DNA from: Arabidopsis thaliana
Taxonomy: Eukaryota > Streptophyta > Magnoliopsida > Brassicales > Brassicaceae
Assembly: GCF_000001735.4 (NCBI RefSeq)
Contig: NC_003070.9
Coordinates: 8,866,001 to 8,930,000, forward strand
Reading direction: 5' to 3'
Length of the DNA stretch: 64,000 nucleotides
Within the stretch, counting starts at the first letter, position 1. Each line of letters begins with the position of its first letter. Positions 23,280 through 34,278 of the stretch are shown here, piece after piece. A program made the translations under genes and the position numbers. Below the pieces are notes generated by a model. It had not been told where the DNA came from. It made no database searches and was given only the letters and a program-made list of their open reading frames with translations.

Positions 23280-26200
23280 TTACTTTCCACCTTTCCCGTA
23301 GCTGTCTCTGAGTGTGACCGTCCGGTTGAACACAAGCTTTCCTGGCTCAGAGTCCTTGTCCACCGCGTAATAACCTAATGCATCACAAGTTGTGATTTAA
23401 ACTTTGTATCAGTCTTGCTCATCTAGAAAATTGCACACTTTTTATGATCATGAAACAGAACATACCTAGCCTCTCGAATTGGAATCTGTCCCCAACTGCA
23501 GCATCTTTAAGGGTTGATACAGCATAGGCACCAGAAATTACCATTTTAGAGTTTGGGTTAATGTCAGTGAGCCAAGCATCATTGAGTTCAGCCGGGTTCT
23601 GTAATGATTATATACAATTTAGCCTTTATGGGCACTTTTCTTGGTAACAACAACAAAAGCAAAACCTAGAGAATGATAAATACCTCGGAGTTAAAGAGTT
23701 TCTCAAATAATCGGACTTCCACCTTTATGGGCTCTTCTCCTGGGGAAGATTCAGCGACCCAGTGTAGAACCCCCTGCGCAGAAAAGCAAAGTAAAGGTTA
23801 GGAAGAGCCACAAATTTGCAGAAATTACAGAGATGGCTAAAGAAAAGACCTTTGGCTTTGACTTTTTCTCGGGGTCATATTCCGCATGAATCTCACGAAC
23901 GGTTTCATTGTCATCAGCAAAGACAACATTGGTGCACTTGATTGGGAAAGCATATCTGCAAAGAGCAGCAGGAAGCACGTTTAGTCACAACTGAATCATA
24001 TTCAAAGCAAAAGTAGTAATGATGAAAACTGTCCCTTTCTATATACCTTAGCAAAACAGATTTACCAGGGGCGAGCCCATAATAATCTTTTGAATCCTTC
24101 ATTCGGAAGTCAGATTGGTCAATGTATACAACTCTAGAGAACGGTACCTAGACCAGGAAAAAATATCAAGAAACAGTAATATGTTGTTAGTAGAAAACAA
24201 GTATTTGCGAAATACAGCTTACCTTGTAGAATGCTGAGGGATCATCGTTCTGAGCATCAGGCCACCTTTTGGCATCAAGCTCTATAAGCTTGTCTGATTC
24301 CAAATTGGTGATGACCACTTTAAGAGGATTAAGCACCACCATGGTGCGAGGGGCTGTTTTATTCAATTCCTCTCTAATATGATGCTCAAGACGACTTACG
24401 TGTATCATGCTACCATCACTTTAACACAGAACAATAGAGAGCAGAGTTAACAAAGATAATTGACATATGCCAAATAGTATGATGTATTCAGATATATATA
24501 TGTAGCAACCTTCTAGTAATCCCAATGCCTCGTACAAATGCATTAATCGCAGTTGAAGTCACACCCCTCCGTCTCAAACCAGAAAGTGTCAAAAGACGTG
24601 GATCATCCCAACCATCAACATACTTGTTTGTCACTATGTAATTCAACTGTAGCAAAAGAAAAGAAACATGTTACAACCAGCATGATTCTCTGCATAAAAT
24701 ACAACACATTGTTCACAGGCAAGTTGAGTATTTAACCCACCTTACGCTTGGACATTACAGTGTTTGTCACATTCAACCGTGAATATTCCCACACATATGG
24801 CATGTAGAGACTCAGGGAATGTAACAGCCAATAGTATGAAGCACGCCGGGTTTCAAATTCAAGAGTACAGAGCTACAATTATGCACATAAAAGAAATGGT
24901 CAGAATCACAGAGATAGTTTTTAAAACAGCAGATGCTTTCGATACAGAAAAGGGAATTTTTATTACTGAAAGTAAATAGTGGCAAAATGCAGCAGCTAAA
25001 GTTATATTAAGTAATGCTGCAAATAGGCAAAAGATCTCGAAAGAGACTAACCGAATGCGTTATATTCTCAAGAGAATCAACAGTGCAGTGGGCATAATCA
25101 TAACTCGGATAGATACACCACTTGTCACCAGCCTTAGGATGAGGTGCGAACTGCAAAGCATATTAACAAGTCAGACAGGAAAAGAAGAGAGAGAGCCTAC
25201 TTTTTATATGTAACTAGAGAGGATTTTAGTTTCACTTGCCTTTATTCGATAGGCAATAAGATCATACATATTAAAATTGTCACTCTGCATATCTTGCTTC
25301 ATTCTTAGGGTTGCCTTCCCTTCCTCAATGATGCCTCGTCTCATTTCATCAAAAAGTTTTAGAGATTCTTCAATAGGTCTGTCCCTCCAGGGGCTGTTCA
25401 TTTTCTTCTCTCTGTACTCTTTTATCTCATCAGCAGTCTAAAAGTGTAAAAACAATTACTCGATAGGATAAGTTTTAGTGTGGATAAAGTTCCAGACTGA
25501 CTTGCAGTACAGCTTAGAACTAAAGAATGACATATAATTGGTAAAAGTAACAGGAATCCATATGTCAGAAATTTTAAATTGATTCAACCTGATGATCAAC
25601 ATAAGCATGACCTCTCCGAATCAACTCCACTGCCAAATCATACAGTTCCTGGAAATAATCACTGGTGTATGTAATCTAAAAAAAAAGATTGATAAACGTC
25701 AGATGAATTCAAACACAATAATAATAACAATGAGCTATTCGTGCAAAACATTGAAAATACCTTGAAGGGTTCCCAACCCATCCACTTAACAATTTCTTCA
25801 ATATGATTAATATACTCTTCCTTTTCTGCCTCTGGATTTGTATCATCATACCTGAAAACCAGATTTTCAAGGAATATTGAACATTGTGCTTACAGAAGAA
25901 ACAAGGATTGTTATAGAAAGGTAAAGATGTATGAAACTCAAGTAAAAGCAACCAAACTTTTTTTACCTTAGATAACAGCAACCCCCTCGCTCCTTTGCAA
26001 GACCAAAATCAACAAACATAGCCTGGAAGTACAAGCATTGGAAACGAACATAAAACCATAGCCCTAACGAACCATACACCATCAAGCAAAACATCCCAAA
26101 ACCTCATATCATGTATTTCTTACCTTGGCATGTCCAATATGAAGATAACCATTTGGTTCAGGGGGGAACCGAGTATAAACTTTCCCTCCAGTCACCTTGA

Positions 26201-28205
26201 GATGTTTGTCAAGTACTTCCTTTGTATTGCTACATCTGAGAATAGAGCCATCACTGAAAAACACTTCTGTGTGAACCTGAGAATATAAAATAACAAAAAA
26301 TCTTACGGACGCCTATGAATTCACCCATGAAAAAATGAGAATGTAACAACAAACATATTATAAAAAGTTTGTTCCAGATCGCCACAATAAAAAGTGAAGC
26401 AATACAGATCATACTTAGTCTACTATTATTACCACTGAATCAACACCTAGATGAATGATTATCGATGGACGAGGAATCAGATGTGAAGAACGTGAACTTT
26501 AAAATCTCAGGAAAATAAATCAGTAGATGTTACCATAAAATTTTGTTCTGGCTGAGGGAATATAGTATATGGATTAAGCTCCTCTTCAGATGGCTCTGCG
26601 GTAGTTTCCACCACAGCTTTCTTTTCCTAAAGATAAGCCACAGAAATGAAGAATTAAAATCACAATATACACAACAGAGAAAAAAAAATCAATGAAACCT
26701 CCAATCACCTCGACTTTGGCAGGCTTCTCCTTCTTCTCCTTCTTTTTTGTAGGTTTTTCATTATCAGCAGCGGTTTTCTCACCAAGCAGCTCATACATTT
26801 TCTCATCTATGAGTTTCTATTGCAGACATAAGACTGGATAAGAAAACTACGATATCGTTTGTGACAAGCTAAGAAGACAGGCTGCTAAAAAAAATGTTAA
26901 CGCACCTTTACAATCTTAGGATCGGCCCATGGCAAACTTTTCCGGACATGTCCAAATAATTCACCCACTACACAAACATAAATACATTATTCAACCAAGA
27001 AACAGAATAAGCCGGTTATGTGACAAATTATAGAGAATCAGAGCAATGGTAGATATGCCTCAAATAAACCGAATGCCTTAGACAGGAGGTATAGAGCAAA
27101 CACTAACCATTAGTTCGATAGCGCTGCTCCAATATTGTTTTCTTATTCTCTTCAAAGATTCCTTTAACTGCTTTCTCAATATCTTCTGGGGAAACTTCAA
27201 TCCCTGTTCCAAAACAATGATGAAGATCTCATCTCCAAATCCATGGAAAACACACAGCAAATTGTAACCTCAAAGCATTGTGTTAATAAAGAAAAACAGA
27301 AACCCTACAAACATTGGCACTTAAAAGTAAGAAATATAATACATGCTCATAATCGCATAAACAAAAGTGCTTACCAACACCACATGCCTCTTCAAACTCA
27401 TTCAGCTTAAAGTCCTCAGGACCGGTACTGGCAAAAAAGGCAAATGCAGCTTCCAATTGGGCTGGAGTTTTAATCTGCAGATTCATTAACAGAGAGAATC
27501 ATAAAAACTTTAGCCCGTTTCCCATTGACAAAACAGAAAATAACCCAATTTCTGACAAAATCAAGGAGCCATATACCAACCTTAGAGTTAACAATGTACT
27601 TGAGCAATGTAGGGCGATGCACAAGAGCATTTGTAGGGAACTTAGTAGCGACCTGTTAAGTAAAACATAGCCTCAATAACTTTCTTATAAGCATTGAAAC
27701 AAAAATCTGTGGAATTTTGGCTTAATTAGAAATATATCTCACCGAGTATAACAGATTGCCAGTATTTCGATCGCACCCATCAGTAACAGCAGCCTATACA
27801 CAAGACAAAACATCATGAAAAGAAAGTTTTAATAATCCAATTGATCAAATCATGAACAGAATCATACATGCAACGGATTCAAAATCATCAAACTAAACAT
27901 TTCGAATTGAGATTACATAAAAATTGGATTTAAGTCAACAGATTGATAGAAAGCAAAACTTTTTCAAAGGAAAATGAAAAACTTAGTCCTCTTGTATCCA
28001 ATTTCATCAGATACAATAAGAATCGATAGCCAACACACAGGAAGAAGGAGGAGGAAGAAGAGAGAGAGGAGACCTCGTGGATAACGGCGGTGAGATTGGC
28101 GGTGACCTTGTTATTATTGATGGTATTACGAGCTGTTTTCTCGTCCAAACCAATACTAATGAAGAGCTCAATAGATTTCTCGGAGTTATCGTCTTTGAGA
28201 ACCAT
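23280..28205 (-). CDS. OVA9: Glutaminyl-tRNA synthetase (OVA9)
   Basis: Twenty-two minus-strand exons with consistent phases: 28205-28074, 27793-27743, 27652-27581, 27474-27375, 27203-27108, 26967-26906, 26816-26709, 26626-26534, 26276-26124, 26022-25967, 25851-25761, 25675-25589, 25437-25240, 25150-25052, 24872-24741, 24646-24510, 24418-24223, 24147-24047, 23955-23850, 23773-23684, 23598-23466, 23374-23280. The total is 2388 nt, 795 residues, the expected eukaryotic length. It charges tRNA-Gln with glutamine. An N-terminal appended domain (about 1-185) and a Lys-rich linker precede the class I core. HIGH is at 284-287 (GYLHIGHAK) and MSKR at 506-509. [10 protein letters not shown] and [14 protein letters not shown] are GlnRS hallmarks. 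The C-terminal anticodon-binding barrels follow. Known from mutants as OVULE ABORTION 9. The intron after exon 13 is GC-AG. Confidence 0.96.
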
Positions 28206-28427
28206 GGCGACGAAACTGACAAAGTAACAGAAACGAAAGTGAGACCACCTTAGGGTTTAATGGTGTGGAGGAGACACGGTTTTACTTTAACCAGATGTAA
28301 CCCAAGTATTGGGGGAAATATTTAAACCGGAGTTTATTGATTGGTTAATTTAAACCGAAGATGGCTAATATAGAAAAGAGATATATTGGTGCAGTTTGAA
28401 AATTTCGAACCGAACCATAAACATGAA
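28206..28427. promoter_or_regulatory. Short divergent promoter region of OVA9 and OTP90
   Basis: Only 222 bp separates the two start codons, which point away from each other, so both 5' leaders and core promoters must fit here. TTAGGGTTTAATGG at about 28250 is a telo-box-like AGGGTTT element, common in promoters of plant translation genes. Confidence 0.6.
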
Positions 28428-30800
28428 ATGCAACCGAATCCAGACCTTGTCCGAGCCATCGCCAACCGCTACGCCGCGAATCTCCGCCTCTGTTTGCCGC
28501 TCCGACGAACATCTCTGCAGCTCGCGCGAGCCGTCCATGGAAATATCATTACTTTCGGGTTTCAGCCACGTGCCCATATCCTGAACCGTTTGATTGATGT
28601 TTATTGTAAATCGTCAGAGCTAAATTATGCACGCCAACTGTTCGATGAAATCTCTGAACCAGATAAAATTGCTAGAACCACCATGGTCTCTGGCTATTGT
28701 GCTTCCGGTGATATCACCCTCGCTCGAGGGGTTTTTGAGAAAGCTCCTGTGTGTATGCGTGATACTGTAATGTACAATGCGATGATCACTGGCTTTTCAC
28801 ATAACAATGATGGTTACTCTGCTATTAACCTCTTTTGTAAGATGAAGCATGAAGGATTCAAACCTGACAACTTCACTTTCGCAAGTGTTCTCGCGGGTTT
28901 AGCGTTAGTTGCCGATGACGAGAAGCAATGTGTGCAATTTCATGCCGCAGCTCTGAAATCTGGTGCTGGTTATATTACTTCGGTTTCTAACGCTCTGGTG
29001 TCTGTGTATTCGAAATGTGCGTCTTCTCCGTCTCTGCTACATTCAGCTAGAAAAGTGTTTGATGAGATTCTTGAGAAAGATGAGAGGTCGTGGACGACTA
29101 TGATGACGGGTTATGTAAAGAATGGTTATTTTGATTTAGGGGAAGAGTTGCTTGAGGGGATGGACGACAATATGAAGCTGGTTGCTTATAATGCTATGAT
29201 TTCTGGTTATGTTAATCGTGGTTTTTATCAGGAGGCATTGGAGATGGTAAGAAGGATGGTTTCATCTGGAATTGAGCTCGATGAGTTTACATATCCTAGC
29301 GTTATTAGGGCGTGTGCCACAGCTGGATTGCTTCAGTTGGGAAAGCAAGTTCATGCTTATGTATTAAGAAGGGAGGATTTCTCGTTTCATTTTGACAATT
29401 CGTTAGTTTCGTTATACTACAAATGCGGTAAGTTTGATGAGGCGAGAGCCATTTTTGAGAAAATGCCGGCAAAAGACTTGGTTTCCTGGAATGCGTTGTT
29501 GTCAGGGTATGTTAGTTCTGGGCACATAGGTGAGGCGAAGTTGATTTTCAAAGAGATGAAAGAGAAGAATATTCTATCATGGATGATAATGATATCCGGG
29601 TTAGCTGAAAATGGGTTTGGAGAAGAAGGTTTGAAGCTGTTTTCTTGTATGAAGAGAGAAGGTTTCGAGCCTTGTGATTACGCTTTTTCCGGGGCAATCA
29701 AATCATGTGCCGTGCTGGGAGCATATTGCAATGGGCAACAGTACCATGCACAGTTGCTTAAAATAGGGTTTGACTCTAGCCTCTCTGCTGGAAACGCTCT
29801 GATTACAATGTATGCGAAATGCGGGGTTGTGGAGGAAGCTCGACAGGTGTTTCGAACTATGCCTTGTCTGGATTCGGTTTCCTGGAATGCGTTGATTGCT
29901 GCATTGGGACAGCATGGCCATGGTGCTGAAGCAGTAGATGTGTATGAGGAGATGCTAAAGAAAGGGATAAGACCGGATCGGATTACGTTGCTTACAGTTT
30001 TGACAGCATGTAGCCACGCGGGTTTAGTGGACCAGGGACGGAAATATTTTGATTCTATGGAGACTGTTTACCGTATACCTCCAGGTGCAGATCATTACGC
30101 AAGGCTGATCGATTTGCTTTGTCGTTCTGGGAAATTCTCTGATGCGGAAAGTGTAATCGAATCATTACCTTTCAAACCTACTGCAGAAATCTGGGAAGCT
30201 CTTCTTTCTGGTTGCAGAGTGCATGGAAACATGGAACTAGGGATCATCGCTGCAGACAAACTCTTCGGTCTCATACCAGAACATGATGGGACATACATGC
30301 TCTTATCAAACATGCACGCAGCTACTGGCCAGTGGGAGGAAGTGGCAAGGGTACGTAAACTAATGCGGGATCGAGGTGTAAAAAAAGAAGTAGCTTGTAG
30401 TTGGATTGAAATGGAGACACAAGTGCATACATTTCTAGTTGATGATACATCACATCCAGAAGCAGAAGCTGTTTACATCTATCTTCAAGACCTGGGTAAA
30501 GAGATGAGGAGACTCGGGTATGTACCAGACACGAGCTTCGTGTTGCACGACGTAGAGTCTGATGGTCACAAGGAAGATATGTTGACAACTCATAGTGAGA
30601 AGATTGCGGTTGCTTTTGGGCTAATGAAACTTCCTCCGGGAACAACTATTAGGATTTTCAAGAACTTGAGGACTTGTGGAGATTGCCATAACTTCTTCAG
30701 GTTCTTGTCGTGGGTGGTGCAGCGAGACATTATCTTGAGAGACAGGAAGAGGTTTCATCATTTCCGGAATGGCGAGTGTTCTTGTGGTAACTTCTGGTAG
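28428..30800 (+). CDS. OTP90: PLS-DYW pentatricopeptide RNA-editing protein (OTP90)
   Basis: Intron-free, 790 residues; the ATG at 28428 is the first in frame. PPR motifs run in tandem through most of the protein (for example VMYNAMITGFSHNN, SWNALLSGYVSSG, SWNALIAALGQHG), then the E/E+ region and a DYW deaminase domain. That domain has the HSEK zinc/catalytic motif (THSEKIAVAFGLM), the NLRTCGDCHNFFRF motif and the terminal HHFRNGECSCGNFW. The last three residues are NFW instead of the family DYW. Family knowledge: PLS-DYW proteins recognise single organelle RNA sites and convert C to U. The symbol is from memory of the locus AT1G25360; the organelle is probably the mitochondrion, but I cannot read its target sites. 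It sits head-to-head with OVA9. Confidence 0.88.
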   Translation: MQPNPDLVRAIANRYAANLRLCLPLRRTSLQLARAVHGNIITFGFQPRAHILNRLIDVYCKSSELNYARQLFDEISEPDKIARTTMVSGYCASGDITLARGVFEKAPVCMRDTVMYNAMITGFSHNNDGYSAINLFCKMKHEGFKPDNFTFASVLAGLALVADDEKQCVQFHAAALKSGAGYITSVSNALVSVYSKCASSPSLLHSARKVFDEILEKDERSWTTMMTGYVKNGYFDLGEELLEGMDDNMKLVAYNAMISGYVNRGFYQEALEMVRRMVSSGIELDEFTYPSVIRACATAGLLQLGKQVHAYVLRREDFSFHFDNSLVSLYYKCGKFDEARAIFEKMPAKDLVSWNALLSGYVSSGHIGEAKLIFKEMKEKNILSWMIMISGLAENGFGEEGLKLFSCMKREGFEPCDYAFSGAIKSCAVLGAYCNGQQYHAQLLKIGFDSSLSAGNALITMYAKCGVVEEARQVFRTMPCLDSVSWNALIAALGQHGHGAEAVDVYEEMLKKGIRPDRITLLTVLTACSHAGLVDQGRKYFDSMETVYRIPPGADHYARLIDLLCRSGKFSDAESVIESLPFKPTAEIWEALLSGCRVHGNMELGIIAADKLFGLIPEHDGTYMLLSNMHAATGQWEEVARVRKLMRDRGVKKEVACSWIEMETQVHTFLVDDTSHPEAEAVYIYLQDLGKEMRRLGYVPDTSFVLHDVESDGHKEDMLTTHSEKIAVAFGLMKLPPGTTIRIFKNLRTCGDCHNFFRFLSWVVQRDIILRDRKRFHHFRNGECSCGNFW

Positions 30801-32045
30801 CCGAGGTATTCATATTTGGCAATTCATTTAGACTTCATACATAGATTTTTTTGCAAGGAGAAAGCAATAGTGAATAAAAGAGACTCAAGGAGCAGCTTTT
30901 GAATCCTGAGTGTTATGTTGAAGACATGCCATGCCATATTCACTGTTCTTGCAGATTGCTATATCTCCTCTAGGCTCTAGCAAAATCCCTTACTCTAATA
31001 ATACTTGCTTCCCAAGGAAACTAAAAGAAGCAACAATTGTAAGGCTTTTTTTTGTCCAAAGGCCCACAATTCTTAACAGATCTGACTTTCAGGTTATATA
31101 TTTCTTCATTCTTACAAAGTCGAACGTCTTCTTTCTTTATTTCTTGACATAAGACAAAGTTGAACTATATATGTTAACATACTTAGTCAACTTGAACCCA
31201 CTATTACAGAAGAGTCAAGTTAAGCACGGCAATTATTAATTAACCACATAAAAATCTTTGTTAAAACCAAACCGGAAGATGTTAACCAGCAAAGAACGAG
31301 TCAAAAGACACAACTCACGAAAGCGGAAACAAGCCAACGCGGGAAAACAAAACACACCCCACAAAACCAAATTGGTCTCAGCTTTTCATAGGAATCATTG
31401 TCCTTGCACTGACTTGAATCTCAAAGGTTCCTTATTTTGACTCAATCTCAAACGCATTGTACCATTAAAACTCTCTTCTTCACACATTTAAGATGTTCTT
31501 CATTGTCAGTTTAATGCATTAAGTAGATGAAAAGAGAAACAACAAAAGACAAGCCCCTTTGTTGTCTAATCTAATCCCACACAAGAATTTTGGAATATCC
31601 TCTGTCGGTGCATAAATTTCACTCAAAACAAATCTTGGTTTGCTTTCACTAGTTAATCATATCACACTAATTAAGCACACATGTGAGATTTAGATTGAGA
31701 TTGAGTTCGACAGAGAAAACACTTTCCTCACAACACAGTCAAGATTTACCGAGAAAGAAGAAAACTTTAATTTGTATTAATCAACTGGAGACCTAAACGT
31801 TTTTGTATAGTTTTATTCAGAACAATTTAGAAGAAAGAATTAATCAAGAAAAATATTAGCAGAGGAAGAAGGAGCTTCTCAAGAACTTGACCCTCAATTC
31901 CAGAATTACACAAATTCATCATCATCATCATCATCATCTCTGCAGATTCTGTAAAAGCAACAATGAATCAGAATCTCTCAAACTAAAAAAGTCTCAAGCT
32001 TTTCAAATCCGTGATGATGATGATGATTGATGATTATACCTTGGT
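30801..32045. other. Intergenic between convergent OTP90 and DUF1639 gene
   Basis: Holds both 3' flanks. TCA/ATC trinucleotide runs at 31917-31938 and GAT runs at 32011-32034 are simple repeats. No further gene seen. Confidence 0.6.
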
Positions 32046-32934
32046 TTATTCTGGAACCTTATATGCATCATGTGTCACTTCAGTCAAATACAACCCTGGA
32101 AACAAACTCTGCAAAGAACAAAAAGAATCCAAATTTCAGTTTCAACAAAAATCTAACAAAAAAATTTCAAATCGTTCACCAAATTGCAAAATCTAAAAGA
32201 CTTACATCGAGTTTTTTCTGAACAGTTTTGGACCGTTTCTTGGGCCGACGCGGTGCTCGGTGACCTACCATCCCAATGAAATCTTCTTCCATCTCCTTCT
32301 TCGATAGCTTCATAGAGAACATAGGACGCTTCTTCTCCGCTTCGACCACTCCGCCGCCGCCTCTCACCGGAGATGGATTCTTCACTACCTTCTCCTCAAT
32401 CACAATTCCTTTATTGATCAAACTGTTGGATTCCGGTTCTTTACACGCTGCTGCTCTTCTTTTCCTTAGATTCCACGGCTTCACCGGAGGAATCATCTCC
32501 TTCTCTTGACCGGAACCAGAACCAGAACCAGAACCGTCGATTTGTTCCTCTTCCTCTTCGGTTACGCCTTTGTTAAACATCGATTGTGTGATCTTATCTG
32601 TCTCCGTCTTCAGATCCGACATAAGCTTCACCCTGAACTCTTCGATCCCTTCTTCGCTTCCCGATTTAAACGGTCGGCGATGATCGGAGTTACCGAATCG
32701 AAACGGCATCGAAACGGGAGAATCAGCGAATTCCAGAGGCGGAGATCGGCGTCGTAGTCGGTGATCGCCGCCGGGACCTCCTCCGTTGTTGTTGTTGTTG
32801 CTGATAGAGTCGATCTTCGTGCACTTGAGTTGTCTCTGATTCCCCCATAAGTTCGGGAGAGGGAAATTGTGAAGAGTCTTCGATCGTTGCTCAGGTCTCG
32901 TTGTCGTCGTCGTCATCTCACCGGGAAATACCAT
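32046..32934 (-). CDS. DUF1639 family protein
   Basis: Two minus-strand exons, 32934-32206 and 32108-32046; 792 nt, 263 residues. The frame is open to 33018, but the first ATG is at 32934 (MVFPGEMTTTTTRP). The body is low complexity: an asparagine-glycine run, a glutamate run, Gly-Ser repeats. The conserved block lies at the C-terminus: FSMKLSKKEMEEDFIGMVGH, RAPRRPKKRSKTVQKKLD, and, after the intron, SLFPGLYLTEVTHDAYKVPE, which is the DUF1639 signature. The function of this plant-specific family is unknown. A basic cluster near residue 232 could serve as a nuclear signal. Gene order suggests AT1G25370. Confidence 0.88.
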
Positions 32935-34278
32935 TGATTCTGTTGCACTTACTCTTTCTTCTTCTCTATTCGATCCACGAACCAGGAACGAATCAATCTC
33001 TTTCTCTTTCTCTACCAAACTCGAGAAAAATCGTTAGTTTTCAGATTCGCCGGAAAATTGTTACCGGCGGTGCGTTTTTTATTTTCTCGTTGTGCGTTTT
33101 TTGCTGTGATATACAAAGCTTCGTGTATATATACCAGAAATTTTTTAGGAAATTAATGTTGCATCGGAGGGTAAGTTCGGTAATTTCATTAGATGGTAGC
33201 TAAAATGCGCATGTGTTTGGGGTTTACATTTTCCCGGGTTCATTAACATTTTCCATTTTCAAGTAAGTCGGTGAATCAATAGCCGTTGGATTGCTTTAGT
33301 CTTTCATCTTAACCGTTTATTTTAACCCATCGCACAATCTCACTCGAAGCCTTTTTGTTTCCTTTTTTTTGTGTGAGTTTCTTCTCCGTTTCTAATAACA
33401 CTTTTACTAGGTCAATTTGAAAAATTAAGATACCAATTTCCTTTTTTCGAAAATTTAATGGCTTCTAGTAATCTATAATTCGGTTACCTCAATATCTTAG
33501 GTCCTTTTTTTTTTTTTGATCAAAATATCTTAGGTCTAATCTATATGCATTAGAGAAAAAGTTTGTTACACAAAATAAAAATAACCGTTGGATTGCTTTA
33601 GTCTTTCATCTTAACCGTTTATTTTAACCCATCGCACAATCTCACTCGAAGCCTTTTTGTTTCCTTTTTTTTGTGTGAGTTTCTTCTCCGTTTCTAATAA
33701 CACTTTTACTAGGTCAATTTGAAAAATTAAGATACCAATTTCCTTTTTTCGAAAATTTAATGGCTTCTAGTAATCTATAATTCGGTTACCTCAATATCTT
33801 AGGTCCTTTTTTTTTTTTTGATCAAAATATCTTAGGTCTAATCTATATGCATTAGAGAAAAAGTTTGTTACACAAAATAAAAATAAACTCCAAAGTCCAA
33901 AGTCTACTCGCTTTTCTCAAAGGATCAATTTAAAGTATGATCCAGGTATAATAAGCTGTGACATATCTTGCTCGAGAAACAAATCTCAAATCATTTGAAT
34001 CTATATACAATTATCTGATAAATGTCAACTAAAAATATATTTATTAATGAATTTGAGAAGTTTCCATATTTATCTGACGACAAAAAAAAAAAAAAAAAAA
34101 TCCAAACGACACTTTATAATTTCTAGTAGATATTTGAGAAGTAGTCAACTTTCCATTTTTGAAGTGTTTTTATTACCTATAATAATAATGAAGTTGAAGT
34201 TCTTAAAAAGGGTATATTACGAAATTTAACTTTTTACATGATTTATAGATCCCACAATCTTTTACTATGACTTACTCA
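32935..34278. other. Intergenic, DUF1639 promoter region with tandem duplication
   Basis: Contains the 5' leader of the DUF1639 gene, a perfect 302-bp tandem duplication (33283-33886) and a poly-A tract at 34083-34100. No accepted ORF. Confidence 0.65.
33283..33886. repeat. Perfect 302-bp tandem duplication
   Basis: The unit from CCGTTGGATTGCTTTAGTC to CACAAAATAAAAATAA occurs at 33283-33584 and again at 33585-33886 with no break. Every stretch I compared, including the long T runs, was identical and the offset stays 302 throughout. It starts 349 bp before the DUF1639 ATG. Confidence 0.95.
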
